This document shows, one piece after another, positions 1 to 9,038 of a stretch of 64,000 bases of DNA. Every line of letters starts with the position of its first letter. Position 1 is the first letter of the stretch. The position numbers were made by a program, and so were the translations under genes. Origin of the DNA: Haloferax marinisediminis (GTDB lineage Archaea > Halobacteriota > Halobacteria > Halobacteriales > Haloferacaceae); contig NZ_WKJP01000005.1 in assembly GCF_009674585.1 (NCBI RefSeq), positions 62,001 to 126,000 of the forward strand. The letters run 5' to 3'. A model generated the notes under the pieces. That model ran no database searches, had not been told where the DNA came from, and saw nothing but the letters and a program-made list of their open reading frames with translations.

Positions 1-1144
1 AGTACGCACCAGTGACCCTGCCGCCGGCGTTCTGTGCTGCGGGGCCAACGATGAGCGCTTTGTGTGCGGGCAAGCCAGCGAAACGGAGTCCCGAGAAACC
101 GAACAGCGCGACGAGCACCCACTGGTTACTCGGCGCGAGGATGAGCAGGACGGGGAAGACAGCATAGACCAGGAATCCCACCGCGACGACCGGTTTGAGT
201 CCCGTTCGTTCGGCGAGTTTCGAGACGGGGAGTTTCGTCAGGATGGCGACGACCATCTCGACACTCAGGAGGATACCGAAGAAGGCGTCGGGGCGAAGTG
301 AGACGCCAAAACCGGTGAACCCGACTGCGAGAAAGTCGGTGACGACGATGACGAAGAAGACGTACACCATCCCGTTCGCGAACCGGACGAGTGTATCCGC
401 GACGAGAAGCGGACGGAGTGTCTCGGGCAGTGAACGCAGGTCTTCGCGCAGTTGTGAGAGTCCTTCGAACGATTTTCCAAGCGAGTCTTCACTAGCGTCG
501 TAGAGGAAGTGTTGGGCCACCGTCGCGAGGATACCGAACACCGCTGCCACGACGAGGACGTGCTGGAACCCGACGAGGAACGACGACGTCACAGCCAACA
601 ACGCCGCCGCGATGAGCGGGCCGAGCAAGAACCCGACACGCCGGAATATCTCGGTGCTCGCGAATCCCATGGCGAGTCGCGACGGTGGGACGCTCTGCTT
701 GACGATGGCGAACGTCGCACCCAGCCCGAACGACTTCCACGCCTGTGTGAGAAAGAGGCCGACGAAGATCCAAATCCACGGTTCGAGTGAGAATCCAGCG
801 ACCATCACCGGTGGGACCGATGGGGCGACGAACCAGAGGAGAAATCCGGCAGACGATATCGTGCCGAAGAGGGTGAGCGAGAGGCGCGACCCGAGTCGGT
901 CTGAAATCGCGCCACCGGGGTACGGGTAGAGTGCACCGATGAGATTCCCGACACTCCCATAGAGACCGACGACGGTGGCACCAGTGCCGAGCACACGGAG
1001 GTACTCGGGGACGTACCGTCCAGTCATCTGAAAGGAGAGACTGAACGCGAACATCGCAACCGAGAGGACGAGGACGTCGCGTTCGAGGCCGACGAACTGC
1101 CGAAACGAGTCGAACGCGTCTACTGCGTCCCGTCGTGCATCCAT
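1..1144 (-). CDS. MFS transporter, C-terminus cut by window edge
   Basis: Reading the minus strand from ATG at 1144 gives a continuous frame to base 1 (start MDARRDAVDAFDSFRQF), about 381 residues, with no stop. It is strongly hydrophobic with many predicted membrane helices. A loop reading GGAISDRLGSRLSL after the second helix matches the major facilitator loop 2-3 signature (G-x3-D-R-x-G-x-R), and a second half begins after a charged central loop near residues 200-220. This is an inner-membrane secondary transporter; the substrate cannot be told. The C-terminal end lies outside the window. It is followed on the same strand, upstream, by the CheW-like gene 45 bp away, so a shared transcript is possible. 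I translated this by eye because it is open at the edge. Confidence 0.8.
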   Translation of the reverse strand, partial: MDARRDAVDAFDSFRQFVGLERDVLVLSVAMFAFSLSFQMTGRYVPEYLRVLGTGATVVGLYGSVGNLIGALYPYPGGAISDRLGSRLSLTLFGTISSAGFLLWFVAPSVPPVMVAGFSLEPWIWIFVGLFLTQAWKSFGLGATFAIVKQSVPPSRLAMGFASTEIFRRVGFLLGPLIAAALLAVTSSFLVGFQHVLVVAAVFGILATVAQHFLYDASEDSLGKSFEGLSQLREDLRSLPETLRPLLVADTLVRFANGMVYVFFVIVVTDFLAVGFTGFGVSLRPDAFFGILLSVEMVVAILTKLPVSKLAERTGLKPVVAVGFLVYAVFPVLLILAPSNQWVLVALFGFSGLRFAGLPAHKALIVGPAAQNAGGRVTGAY

Positions 1145-1189
1145 CGACTTGCTAATTCGACTACGCTGGCAAGAAAGTACTCGACCCGG

Positions 1190-1627
1190 TTAGCGCTGTG
1201 TCGGGGGGGCGACCCACACCACGAGGCCATCGTCAGTTCGAACGATACCGCGGGTCCGTTCGTCACCGAACGGCGCGTCGTCGACGTCGGTTGGGTCGAG
1301 GTCGGTCACTCGGTACACTTCGTCGACGAGCCATCCATAGACGTCGTCGTCTTCTTCACCAGTATCGAAGACTATGACCCGTGACGCCGCAGGGTTCGAC
1401 TCGACACCGAGGAGTCGCGCAGTATCGACGAGCGTGGTCGTCACACCGCGGTAGTCCATCACGCCGACGACGTGGGGCGGTGCGTCGGGGAGCGACCGGG
1501 ACTGCTGTTGGTCGATAATCTCTGCAACCGAGTCGAGGACGACGCAGTAACGCTCGTCTCCGACCGTGAATTCGAGAACCTGTTTCGGGTCGTCGAACTG
1601 CGCGTCCGAGTGGTCTCCGACGGCCAT
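1190..1627 (-). CDS. CheW-like chemotaxis coupling protein
   Basis: A 145-residue single-domain protein. VLEFTVGDERYCVVLDSV, the internal PHVVGVMDYRGVTTTLVD and VIVFDTGEE are the successive strands of a CheW/SH3-like fold; CheW couples methyl-accepting receptors to the CheA kinase. Length fits a standalone CheW. Its ATG ends directly against the stop codon of the upstream MCP gene (stop at 1628-1630), so the two are almost certainly one transcript and the receptor is its likely partner. This is probably an extra, receptor-dedicated CheW and not the one of the main che operon, since no cheA, cheY or arl genes are nearby. The C-terminus is short and lacks extra domains. Confidence 0.85.
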   Translation of the reverse strand: MAVGDHSDAQFDDPKQVLEFTVGDERYCVVLDSVAEIIDQQQSRSLPDAPPHVVGVMDYRGVTTTLVDTARLLGVESNPAASRVIVFDTGEEDDDVYGWLVDEVYRVTDLDPTDVDDAPFGDERTRGIVRTDDGLVVWVAPPTQR

Positions 1628-2674
1628 CTACGCCCCCGAGTGTGCGAGTCTGTCGGTGGCCTCGTCGAGGTCGTCTTCCATCGTGTCTACCTCGTCGTCG
1701 ACGTGGTCGATGAGGAGGCTGACCTCGGAAATCTTCGCCGTCTGCTCTTCGGACGCGGCCGCGACCTGATTGATTTCGCTTGCAACCTCTTCGGCACCTC
1801 GAGACGTCTCGTCGACGAGGCTGGCGACCTCTTCCGTGCTGGCAGCCTGCTGGTCGGTTGCACGGGCGACTTCTTCGGCGCCTTCGGCAGCCTCTCCGAC
1901 AGCAACGTCGATGCTTCGAAGTGCGGACACCGCAGCGTCGACTTCCGAGAGCCCTTCGTTGACCTCTTCGTTCGCCTCCTGAATGTTGTCGACGGTGGTC
2001 TTGGTCGTCGACTGGATGTCGTCGACGACCTCCTCGATTTCAGAGACGCTCTCACGCGACTGCTCTGCGAGACTCTTGACCTCGTCGGCGACGACGGCGA
2101 ACCCCGACCCAGCCTCGCCTGCGCGGGCGGCCTCGATGGACGCGTTGAGCGCGAGCAAGTTGGTCTGGTCGGCAATCTCGTTGATGACCTCTACGACGCT
2201 GTCGATCTGGTCCACCTTCTCACGAAGTTCGAGAATCTCTTCGTGAACGTCAGAGGTGGCGTCGTCGACGGTTTCCATCGCTGACGTCGCGCTGTCGGCC
2301 GATTCGCGGCCTTCCGAGGCGAGTTCGCGGGCCTGGTCGCTCATCGACTTCGTCTGCTCGGCACTCGACGCAATCTCTTCGACGCTGGCACTCAAATTCG
2401 AGACTTCACCGGCCACTTCACGCATGTTCTCGGATTGAACGTTCGCCAGGTCGCTAATCCCCTGTGCACTGATTGCGACGGTTTCAGAAGCGCTCGAAAG
2501 TTCGGTGACGGCCGCGTCGATCTCGTCGGTTGCGTCGTCCACGTCGTCCACGTCGCCGAGGACGTCGGTCGCATCTGCTGCTGCCGCACCTGTAACGTGG
2601 TTCACTGTGCTCTCGGCGCGACTGCCGAGCTCAGTCGTGTCACGTTCTAGATTCAGTCCGTTGTCACCCGTCAT
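1628..2674 (-). CDS. Soluble methyl-accepting chemotaxis protein (transducer)
   Basis: A 348-residue, almost entirely coiled-coil acidic protein. The hairpin tip is recognisable: [20 protein letters not shown] followed by [20 protein letters not shown], the most conserved part of MCP signalling domains, which contacts CheA and CheW. There is no transmembrane helix, HAMP domain, PAS or other sensor domain; the first 60 residues are low-complexity acidic and helical. It is therefore a cytoplasmic transducer that must sense through a partner or through its own coiled coil. Glu/Gln-rich helices around residues 90-130 and 280-330 are potential methylation regions. The CheW-like gene follows without a gap. 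Confidence 0.88.
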   Translation of the reverse strand: MTGDNGLNLERDTTELGSRAESTVNHVTGAAAADATDVLGDVDDVDDATDEIDAAVTELSSASETVAISAQGISDLANVQSENMREVAGEVSNLSASVEEIASSAEQTKSMSDQARELASEGRESADSATSAMETVDDATSDVHEEILELREKVDQIDSVVEVINEIADQTNLLALNASIEAARAGEAGSGFAVVADEVKSLAEQSRESVSEIEEVVDDIQSTTKTTVDNIQEANEEVNEGLSEVDAAVSALRSIDVAVGEAAEGAEEVARATDQQAASTEEVASLVDETSRGAEEVASEINQVAAASEEQTAKISEVSLLIDHVDDEVDTMEDDLDEATDRLAHSGA

Positions 2675-2945
2675 GGTTGGTCGAGGGTGACAACCGACAT
2701 AAACTCTTTTCCCAGATATCAGAAAAAATAATCACTAAGTGGCGTGAATTGGAATTCGATTGGCCACATACCACACGATGTAGTGAACAATTGTCCACTC
2801 CGTTCAGTACGCAGTTCCCGCAGATATTTCGGCGGAACCACCAGACGGATATATAAATTAACTTGCAGAATCAAGGTTCACAGCCGGCGTCTCACGGGAG
2901 TGAGCATACCACCTGAATACCAGATACGTTCAGTTTTTCGAGAAC
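2675..2945. other. Intergenic region between transducer and metal-transport operon
   Basis: About 270 bp lies upstream of the transducer and downstream of the permease gene. It is clearly more A/T-rich than its surroundings, for instance around 2700-2740 and 2845-2880 (ATATATAAATTAAC). The first patch is well placed for a promoter of the minus-strand transducer starting at 2674. No credible gene was found. Confidence 0.4.
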
Positions 2946-3911
2946 CTACGTGACTCGACGACCCATCTGGATGGCAACGAACCCCCCAATCGCAACTAAG
3001 ACGATAGACCCTCCAGCGGCGAGTCCGTACACGTACGCGAGCGTGACACCAGCGACCCCTGCCACCACACCAGCCAGCACACCGTACAGCAAGAACCGTT
3101 TGTAACTCTGGCCGAGTGGTGCCGCGGTGACGACTGGAACGACGAGTAACGCCGCGACGAGGATGACACCCATAATCTGCATCGCACTGACGACGACGAA
3201 CGCGGTGAGAATCGACAACAGTGTGTTCACGGCCCGGACGTGTACCCGAGAGGCGCGGGCCGCCGTCTCGTCGAACGTGACGTACAACAACGGCCGATAG
3301 GCTGCCATCACTGCGACGGCGACCACGAACGCCATCGAAACGAGGAGACCAACGTCGGCACGGGAGACGGTCGCGAGTGAGCCGAATAGGTACTGGTTGA
3401 TGCCGACGGAGATGCCACCCCCCGTCAGTGAGATGAGGACGCTCCCGAGCGCGAATCCGCCTGTGAGGACCATCGCGAGTGCGGCATCGCTTCGGGCGTC
3501 CGTGTACTCGACGAGCACCTGCACGACGAGCGCCGCAATCGTTGCGACGACGAGCGCTCCGACGAGAGGCGGGACTGCCAACGCAAGCGTCGCATCGAGG
3601 AAGAGCGCGACTGCGACGCCGGCAAACGCAGTGTGAGCGAGTGTATCGCCGACCATCGAGAGGTCGCGGTAGACCAAGAACGACCCAACGAGCGGGCCGA
3701 CGATGCCGATGCAGATGACCGACAGATACGCCCGTTGCATGTAGGGGTACGTCAAGAATTCGAGTCCCGTCACGCCCGCGAGCCACGAGAACGACCCATC
3801 GACGACCACGGTGAGGAACCAGTCGAACATCCCAGAGAGCACGTTGAGCACGAGCAACGAAGTGAACACGTCACCCCCCGAGACGGCAGTGAACAGCGCA
3901 GTGGCAGTCAC
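2946..3911 (-). CDS. znuB: Metal ABC transporter permease (ZnuB/MntB family)
   Basis: A 321-residue protein with about eight or nine hydrophobic segments. GIVGPLVGSFLVYRDLSMVG and DTLAHTAFAGVA correspond to the N-terminal hallmark of ABC-3 family permeases for zinc or manganese. The C-terminal half has MQIMGVILVAALLVVPVVTA, also typical. It is the membrane channel of the importer encoded by the three overlapping genes here. Its start (3911) overlaps the stop of the ATPase gene by 4 bp, so translation is likely coupled. Zinc is preferred as substrate over manganese because the ATPase and the binding protein carry His-rich segments; this is inference. Confidence 0.88.
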   Translation of the reverse strand: MTATALFTAVSGGDVFTSLLVLNVLSGMFDWFLTVVVDGSFSWLAGVTGLEFLTYPYMQRAYLSVICIGIVGPLVGSFLVYRDLSMVGDTLAHTAFAGVAVALFLDATLALAVPPLVGALVVATIAALVVQVLVEYTDARSDAALAMVLTGGFALGSVLISLTGGGISVGINQYLFGSLATVSRADVGLLVSMAFVVAVAVMAAYRPLLYVTFDETAARASRVHVRAVNTLLSILTAFVVVSAMQIMGVILVAALLVVPVVTAAPLGQSYKRFLLYGVLAGVVAGVAGVTLAYVYGLAAGGSIVLVAIGGFVAIQMGRRVT

Positions 3912-4732
3912 TGTTGTTCCTCCGTCGACTCAGAAGGAGAGTCATCCGAAGGGGGACCCTCGGTGGGTGCATCGGCTTCACCGTTGTGGTGGTGATGGTG
4001 CGTGTGATCCAACACCCGCTGGTTTGTTCCATACGCTGCTGCGAGGGCGTCACTGTCGGCGAAGTCGTCGGCGGCACCGTGGAAGTAGAGACGTTTGTTC
4101 AGACAGGCGATGCGGGATGCACGGTCGGTGACGACGCCGATGTCGTGTTCGACCAAGACGATAGTCATCCCCTGTGCGTTCAGTTCACCCAGCAGGTCGT
4201 AGAACGACGCACGAGACTCCGAATCCAGTGCTACCGTCGGTTCGTCGAGTGCGAGTAAATCAGCCTCGGCGGCGAGTGCCCGGGCGACGAAGACACGCTG
4301 TCGCTGACCGCCCGAGAGCGATCCGACGCGCCGATTTGCGAGGTCAGTGATGCCGACACGGTCGAGCGCGCCATCTACGACGGCGTGGTCGACATCGGAA
4401 AACCGACCGAACAGGTTGCGGGGGTACCGCCCCATTCGGACGACTTCTCGGACGGTGATTGGCATGTCTCTCGCAGTGTTCGTCACGTCCTGTGCCACGT
4501 ACGCGATGCGTTCGCCGTCCGAAAACTCGTGAGCGGGTTCCCCGAACAACTGAACGTCACCGCTGTCGGGGCGCTGAAGACCGAGCATCAAGGTCAACAG
4601 CGTGCTCTTTCCCGACCCGTTCGGGCCGACGAGGCCGAGAAATTCACCTTCCTCCACATCGAGCGAAACACCGTCGACGACCGGGAGGTCACCGTAGGAA
4701 AAGGCGACGTCGTGGAGTGTCACTGCAGTCAT
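3908..4732 (-). CDS. znuC: Metal ABC transporter ATP-binding protein (ZnuC-like)
   Basis: Start chosen at the ATG at 4732 (MTAVTLHDVAFSYGD), which gives 274 residues and a 4-bp overlap with the upstream binding-protein stop; the longer frame to 4813 lies inside that gene. Motifs in order are Walker A GPNGSGKST, Q-loop AYVAQDV, signature LSGGQRQRV, Walker B LLALDEP and H-loop VLVEHD. The C-terminus carries a histidine cluster (DHTHHHHHNGEAD), followed by an acidic Ser/Pro/Glu tail. The cluster could bind or sense zinc on the cytoplasmic side. It energises the importer with the permease and binding protein. Confidence 0.9.
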   Translation of the reverse strand: MTAVTLHDVAFSYGDLPVVDGVSLDVEEGEFLGLVGPNGSGKSTLLTLMLGLQRPDSGDVQLFGEPAHEFSDGERIAYVAQDVTNTARDMPITVREVVRMGRYPRNLFGRFSDVDHAVVDGALDRVGITDLANRRVGSLSGGQRQRVFVARALAAEADLLALDEPTVALDSESRASFYDLLGELNAQGMTIVLVEHDIGVVTDRASRIACLNKRLYFHGAADDFADSDALAAAYGTNQRVLDHTHHHHHNGEADAPTEGPPSDDSPSESTEEQQ

Positions 4733-5712
4733 CGCACACCCAGCGCCGTTTGAAGCGACGGGAGATTTACTTCTCGCACGATGTCGATGTAGCCCCACTC
4801 TTCGTCGTCCCACTCCGCCGTCAATCCGGGAATCGACGTGAGCGGAAGGACCGATTCGGCAGCCGTCTCGGCGACGAGTTGCTTCGCGGCGCGGTCAGGT
4901 TCTAACGGGTCGGCGAGGACGTGGCGGATTCCGTGTTCCTCGATTGCCGCTTGTGCGCGTTCGATATCACGCGGTGAGGGGTCATCGTCGGGCGAAAGCC
5001 CGGTGAGCGCGACGACGTCGAAGTCGTACCGCTCTGCGAGGTATCCGAAGGCGTCGTGCCCCGCCACGAGAATCACGTCTCGCTCACGGGATTCGAGGCC
5101 CTGTTCGAACGCCGTGTCGAGGTCCGACAGTGCGGTCACGTAGGAGTCTGTGTTCTCGGCGTACGCCTCAGCGTTCGCATCGTCGACCGACTGGAACGCG
5201 TCTCGAAGCGTCTTCGTGGCAGTCGCGACACGCTCTGGGTCCATCCAGAAGTGTGGGTCGACCGCGTCGGTTCCGTGTTCCTCGTCTGTCTCGGAGTGTG
5301 CCTCGTCGTGGTGTGTGGCATCGAAGGCGTGGAGGTCTACGTCGGCGGCGATGTCGACAGACACGACGTCCGCACCGTCTGCGTCGAGCGAGGCCACGAT
5401 ATCGTCGGCCCACGGTTGAAAGTCGGCCATCCCGTGGACGAAGAGCGTCGATTCGAGGATACGCCCCTGTACGTCCGGTCCGGGTTCCCATCCGTGGCCG
5501 TGCTGCCCCAGTGGAACGAGTGTCTCGGCAGTCGCTGTGTCGCCAGCGACGTGGCGTGCAATATCACCGAAGACGAAGAACGACGCGGACGCGAGCACCT
5601 CGCCGGAGGCCGTGGTCTGCTGTTGTGTGTCGCCGCCGAGACACCCGGCGAGTGCCGCGGCAGTGGTGCCAGAGACGGCCGCGAGGAACGCGCGTCGTTT
5701 CTGTAGTTGCAT
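4729..5712 (-). CDS. znuA: Metal-binding lipoprotein of ABC importer (ZnuA-like)
   Basis: Start taken at ATG 5712 (MQLQKRRAFLAAVSG), which leaves a compact Tat/lipoprotein signal with lipobox LAGC; upstream in-frame codons to 5745 lie in the promoter. The 327-residue protein matches cluster A-I zinc/manganese binding proteins. It has a conserved first ligand region (LGQHGHGWEPGPDV), a His/Asp/Glu-rich loop at about residues 115-140 (HAFDATHHDEAHSETDEEHG), then DPHFWMDPERV and a late AGHDAFGYLAERYDF. Such His-rich loops are typical of zinc-specific ZnuA. It captures metal outside the membrane and delivers it to the permease. First gene of the operon; a palindrome abuts its start codon. Confidence 0.88.
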   Translation of the reverse strand: MQLQKRRAFLAAVSGTTAAALAGCLGGDTQQQTTASGEVLASASFFVFGDIARHVAGDTATAETLVPLGQHGHGWEPGPDVQGRILESTLFVHGMADFQPWADDIVASLDADGADVVSVDIAADVDLHAFDATHHDEAHSETDEEHGTDAVDPHFWMDPERVATATKTLRDAFQSVDDANAEAYAENTDSYVTALSDLDTAFEQGLESRERDVILVAGHDAFGYLAERYDFDVVALTGLSPDDDPSPRDIERAQAAIEEHGIRHVLADPLEPDRAAKQLVAETAAESVLPLTSIPGLTAEWDDEEWGYIDIVREVNLPSLQTALGVR

Positions 5713-5729
5713 ATTACTAAAAATGTAAT
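5713..5729 (-). promoter_or_regulatory. Candidate metal-repressor operator at znuA start
   Basis: The minus strand immediately before the ATG reads ATTACATTTTTAGTAAT, with perfect 5-bp inverted arms and a 7-bp spacer. About 10 bp further upstream is an A/T-rich TTATTAT element, placed about 26 bp before the start codon as expected for the TATA box of a leaderless haloarchaeal transcript. A palindrome between TATA box and start is the classic position for a repressor such as a DtxR/SirR- or ArsR-type metal regulator. The regulator itself is not in the window. Confidence 0.5.
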
Positions 5730-5861
5730 TTGGGATAATAAGCACTAGTATTTGGAGACTCTATTTTATTATTCTGTATCTCACGCCGTCGCCCCCGTAG
5801 AGTCAGCACTAATCATCTCGTTGGGAGATAACAGAGTCTCAAAGGAGCGTGTCGGTGGGGC

Positions 5862-6779
5862 TCACCCGGTCGACTGACTGCGGACAGACCCAGCCAACTC
5901 GATGAGTGCCCGGCGTTTGATGAGAGCGAACCCGAGGAAGATGGTGACGAACCCAAGCGCCGTGAGCGAGTCGATGAGTTGTCCCAGAAACGCCCAACTC
6001 AGCAGCGTCGCCGAGACGGGTTCGAGGTACCCGATGAGATTGATTTGCGTCGGCCCGAACCGCGAGAGCAGTTCGAAGTAGATGAGGAACGCTGCCGCAC
6101 CGCTGACGACGGCGAGGTACACGAGTGACCCGATGGCAGTCGTCGTCCACTCGATGGATGCCAGAGACTCGTTCGTCGCAACGCCACTGAGGTGGAGCAA
6201 TCCCGCGCCGAACAGCATCGCCCACGCTTGGAGGGTCCGAGCGGGGATATCCGAGGAGTACGGCCGGGTCAACACGGCACCGAGCGCGAAACACGCCGCG
6301 GCGACGAAGACGATGCCGACACCGACGACGTCGCTCGAGAGGAGCGCACTGGTGTCCGGTTGAGCGACGAGTCCGACACCGACGAACCCGAACGCGAGTC
6401 CGGCGATACCGAGCGCCGTCAGTCGGTCACCGAGCAGTCCCGCGGCGAACAGCGTCGTGAGAATCGGCCCGAGGCTGATGACGATCGCCGCGACGGCACC
6501 CGGAACGTACTGCTGTCCGATGTAGAGGAAGGCGTGGTGGCCACCAATCATCAACCCACCCGCGATACCGACGAGTTTCCAATCAGTTCGTGTCCGTGGT
6601 CGCCAGTAGTCGGTCGAGAGCGCGGCATATCCGAGGACGATGAGGCCAGCGAGATAGTATCGAATCGCGGCGAAGTGAAGCGGCGGAAAGAACTCGAGGC
6701 CGACTTCGATGGCGACGAACGAACTCCCCCAGAGAGTTGCAAGGAGGAGAAAGAGGCCTGACGCGACCCGTCCGTTCAT
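5862..6779 (-). CDS. DMT-superfamily (EamA) transporter
   Basis: A 305-residue protein with about ten hydrophobic segments arranged as two EamA repeats. The first begins LLLATLWGSSFVAIEVGLEF and the second VGVGIVFVAAACFALGAVLT. The N-terminal WGSSF motif and the mid-protein LGPILTTLFAAGLLGDRLT are characteristic of the drug/metabolite transporter family. It is an inner-membrane exporter of unknown substrate, often an amino acid or metabolite. It stands alone between the zinc importer and a lipoprotein pair, with its own promoter region of about 175 bp. Confidence 0.85.
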   Translation of the reverse strand: MNGRVASGLFLLLATLWGSSFVAIEVGLEFFPPLHFAAIRYYLAGLIVLGYAALSTDYWRPRTRTDWKLVGIAGGLMIGGHHAFLYIGQQYVPGAVAAIVISLGPILTTLFAAGLLGDRLTALGIAGLAFGFVGVGLVAQPDTSALLSSDVVGVGIVFVAAACFALGAVLTRPYSSDIPARTLQAWAMLFGAGLLHLSGVATNESLASIEWTTTAIGSLVYLAVVSGAAAFLIYFELLSRFGPTQINLIGYLEPVSATLLSWAFLGQLIDSLTALGFVTIFLGFALIKRRALIELAGSVRSQSTG

Positions 6780-6955
6780 CGAACGCTCCCCTCGATTGCA
6801 CGTTCGGAAGACCCATTCGTGAGGGATCGTTCAACGAGTTCGCATTTCCTCAGAGTTGTATCCAGCACGTGAGCGAGTAGTTACCTGACAATCGATATTA
6901 GTCGTTTTGTTCGGACTGGGTCGACTGACACCGACTCAGTTTCGACGCCGGTGCG

Positions 6956-8302
6956 TCAGTCCGCAGACTCACCCAGCGCCGCACGCATTGCGCCGAGAAG
7001 CCACGCACTCACATTCGGTGTTTCGCGGGCGGTGTACGCCACGAACGCGTACTGGCCGAGTGCATTCCGTGCCGAGCGATGCGTGTCGTCTTCGAGTGAC
7101 CGTTCGAGGTAGCGGTCACCCCGGTCGACTCGGTGTGCGACGTCGGTGAGGGCACGCCTCGTCACGTCGGGAGACGAGTGGTCCGAGCGCGCCGATTCGA
7201 GCGCTTCGAGCGCCGCGAGTTTCTCATCACGAACCTCGGCGGCAGATTGCAGTGTTCCGTACTCACCCCGTCGGACTGCTACTTTCGCGGCCTCGAAGGC
7301 TCGACGACTCCGTTCGGCGACGTGTGCTTCGAGGAGTGCGTTCGCAACTCGGTCACGACGGACTGCTTCTCGGATACCCTCGACGCCGTAATGCAAGTGG
7401 ATAAACGTCTCCACGAGGAGTTCCGCTGCCGGCGTATCTTCGATTGGTCGGTCGAAGTCGTCGAACAGCTGGCTGGTAGGTCCGTAGTCGTCGGGGTAGT
7501 CGTCTCTGCGTGCTTCGACGATATCTGAGAGCGACGAGGCAGTCTCCTCGAACACGTGGCCGAAGTCCTGCGGGTCAGAGAGGGACTGCCGATAGCGGTC
7601 GGCGAGGTGGCGGGCACTCTCCAACGACGCACGCGCGGACTCGACGGCGTCGAGCATCTCACCGACTCCGGGGGCACTCCCCCCGTGTCGGACGGGGTCG
7701 TCCGCGTTGTCGAGATAGCGCGAGGCCACGGCGAGGAAGTCTTCTATCTCGCCATGCACGACCAGTGCCGGACCGAGGTCGTCTCCGAAGTATCGATGTG
7801 CCTGTCTGAACGACTCGACCTCCTCGCGGAGTGAGTCACGTTCCGACACCACCTCGTCCTCAGTTATTTCGCCGACTGCGGCCTCGTAAGTTCCCTTGAC
7901 CATGGCCGCGTTTCCGCGGGCGTATCGGAGTGACCGCATCTGTTCGAACCGTGTCCGTTCTGTCGAGGCACGGTCGAGGGCTCGAATCGCATCGGCTCGT
8001 TCCTCGGCGTATATGTTTCGAACCGCTTCGTTCGGAACCGTCCGGGAACTCATCGACTCGGGGACCGAATCCAGTAACGTTCGCGCGCGAGAGCGACTCG
8101 TTTCGAGGAGCGTCGTTTCGATTGGTGCAGGAGTTCGCGCCGGGAACGCCGGAGACCCGAGTCGTTCGACTGCTCGAAGCGCCTCGGCGTCGAGGTCGGG
8201 ACGGTCGTCTCCGCGAGAGTCGAGTACGCCCGAACACCCGGCGAGAGACGTGATTCCAGCCGTTCCGACGAGAGCAAGCACGTCACGGCGTGTTCGTCGC
8301 AT
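6956..8302 (-). CDS. Secreted lipoprotein, mostly helical, function unknown
   Basis: The start was set to ATG 8302 (MRRTRRDVLALVGTAG), giving 448 residues with a Tat signal (RRTRRD) and lipobox SLAGC; the frame extending to 8452 lies inside the next gene and has no signal. The mature part is Glu/Arg/Ala-rich and probably all helical, with repeated ESAR-, ARAS- and LEAL-type stretches suggesting helical bundles. No recognised domain. It starts 2 bp after the stop of the upstream lipoprotein gene, so the two form an operon and may act together at the cell surface. Confidence 0.7.
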   Translation of the reverse strand: MRRTRRDVLALVGTAGITSLAGCSGVLDSRGDDRPDLDAEALRAVERLGSPAFPARTPAPIETTLLETSRSRARTLLDSVPESMSSRTVPNEAVRNIYAEERADAIRALDRASTERTRFEQMRSLRYARGNAAMVKGTYEAAVGEITEDEVVSERDSLREEVESFRQAHRYFGDDLGPALVVHGEIEDFLAVASRYLDNADDPVRHGGSAPGVGEMLDAVESARASLESARHLADRYRQSLSDPQDFGHVFEETASSLSDIVEARRDDYPDDYGPTSQLFDDFDRPIEDTPAAELLVETFIHLHYGVEGIREAVRRDRVANALLEAHVAERSRRAFEAAKVAVRRGEYGTLQSAAEVRDEKLAALEALESARSDHSSPDVTRRALTDVAHRVDRGDRYLERSLEDDTHRSARNALGQYAFVAYTARETPNVSAWLLGAMRAALGESAD

Positions 8303-8304
8303 CG

Positions 8305-8940
8305 TCACGCCTCCTCCTCGGCCGTCTTGGTTCGAAGCGATGGCGGGAGCCGACAACTGCGCCCACCTCCGTGCCCCCACCCCATAGCCTCCGAGACCGT
8401 GTACGGCAGCCGGACGAGCGAGGCAACGACGTGGCGGTCGTCGACAGAACACTCGACAGCGGCGTCACGAAGGACGCGACAGAATTCGAGGTCGACGATT
8501 CTGTCCGGCGTCGATGCGACGTACAGGAGTTCGACGTCGTAACAGCCTCTGACGCGGTGCTGTATGATGACCAACCCCTGCTCGTCGAAGTCAGTCTCGG
8601 AGATGAACTGTCGGGCGTCGTCGACACCGTCGAACTCGGCGGCAACCTCGACGGCAGCGCGTTCGTCTTCCGACCCGACGAGGAAGTGAGGCAGCGAGTA
8701 TCCTCGGTCGTCTTCCCGTTCGGTGTCGCGAAAAATCGGTTGCTCGGAGTTCGACCGGAGTTCGAGGTAGTCGTAGTCTGTGACGAGGGAGTCTGGGCGT
8801 GGTCCGTGGGGTGTCTGCGAACTGGAACCGGAACCGGAACTGGTTGCTTCGCCAGCGCAGCCGGCGAGTGCGGCGAAGATAGACGCGCCGCTCGCGTGGA
8901 GGAACTGTCTACGTGTTCGCGGGAACATCTGTCGTTTCAT
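8305..8940 (-). CDS. Secreted lipoprotein, function unknown
   Basis: Start taken at ATG 8940 (MKRQMFPRTRRQFLHASG), 211 residues; an internal ATG at 8928 is the alternative. A twin-arginine signal (TRRQFLH) is followed by the lipobox LAGC and a Ser/Gly-rich spacer, so it is predicted to be exported folded and anchored by lipid. The mature region contains two cysteines (VRGCYDVELLYV and LEFCRVLRDAAVECSV). No family recognised. It is the first gene of a two-gene operon with the helical lipoprotein and is divergent from the nuclease-like gene at 9039; the roughly 100 bp between them must hold both promoters. Confidence 0.7.
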   Translation of the reverse strand: MKRQMFPRTRRQFLHASGASIFAALAGCAGEATSSGSGSSSQTPHGPRPDSLVTDYDYLELRSNSEQPIFRDTEREDDRGYSLPHFLVGSEDERAAVEVAAEFDGVDDARQFISETDFDEQGLVIIQHRVRGCYDVELLYVASTPDRIVDLEFCRVLRDAAVECSVDDRHVVASLVRLPYTVSEAMGWGHGGGRSCRLPPSLRTKTAEEEA

Positions 8941-9038
8941 CGACTTTTTCGGGACATAATGGTCCTTGTGGTCGACCGAGTGCGGAACACGCAAATCGCG
9001 GGACCTTTCCCCGACGACTCCCTCGGTTGGACCGACGA

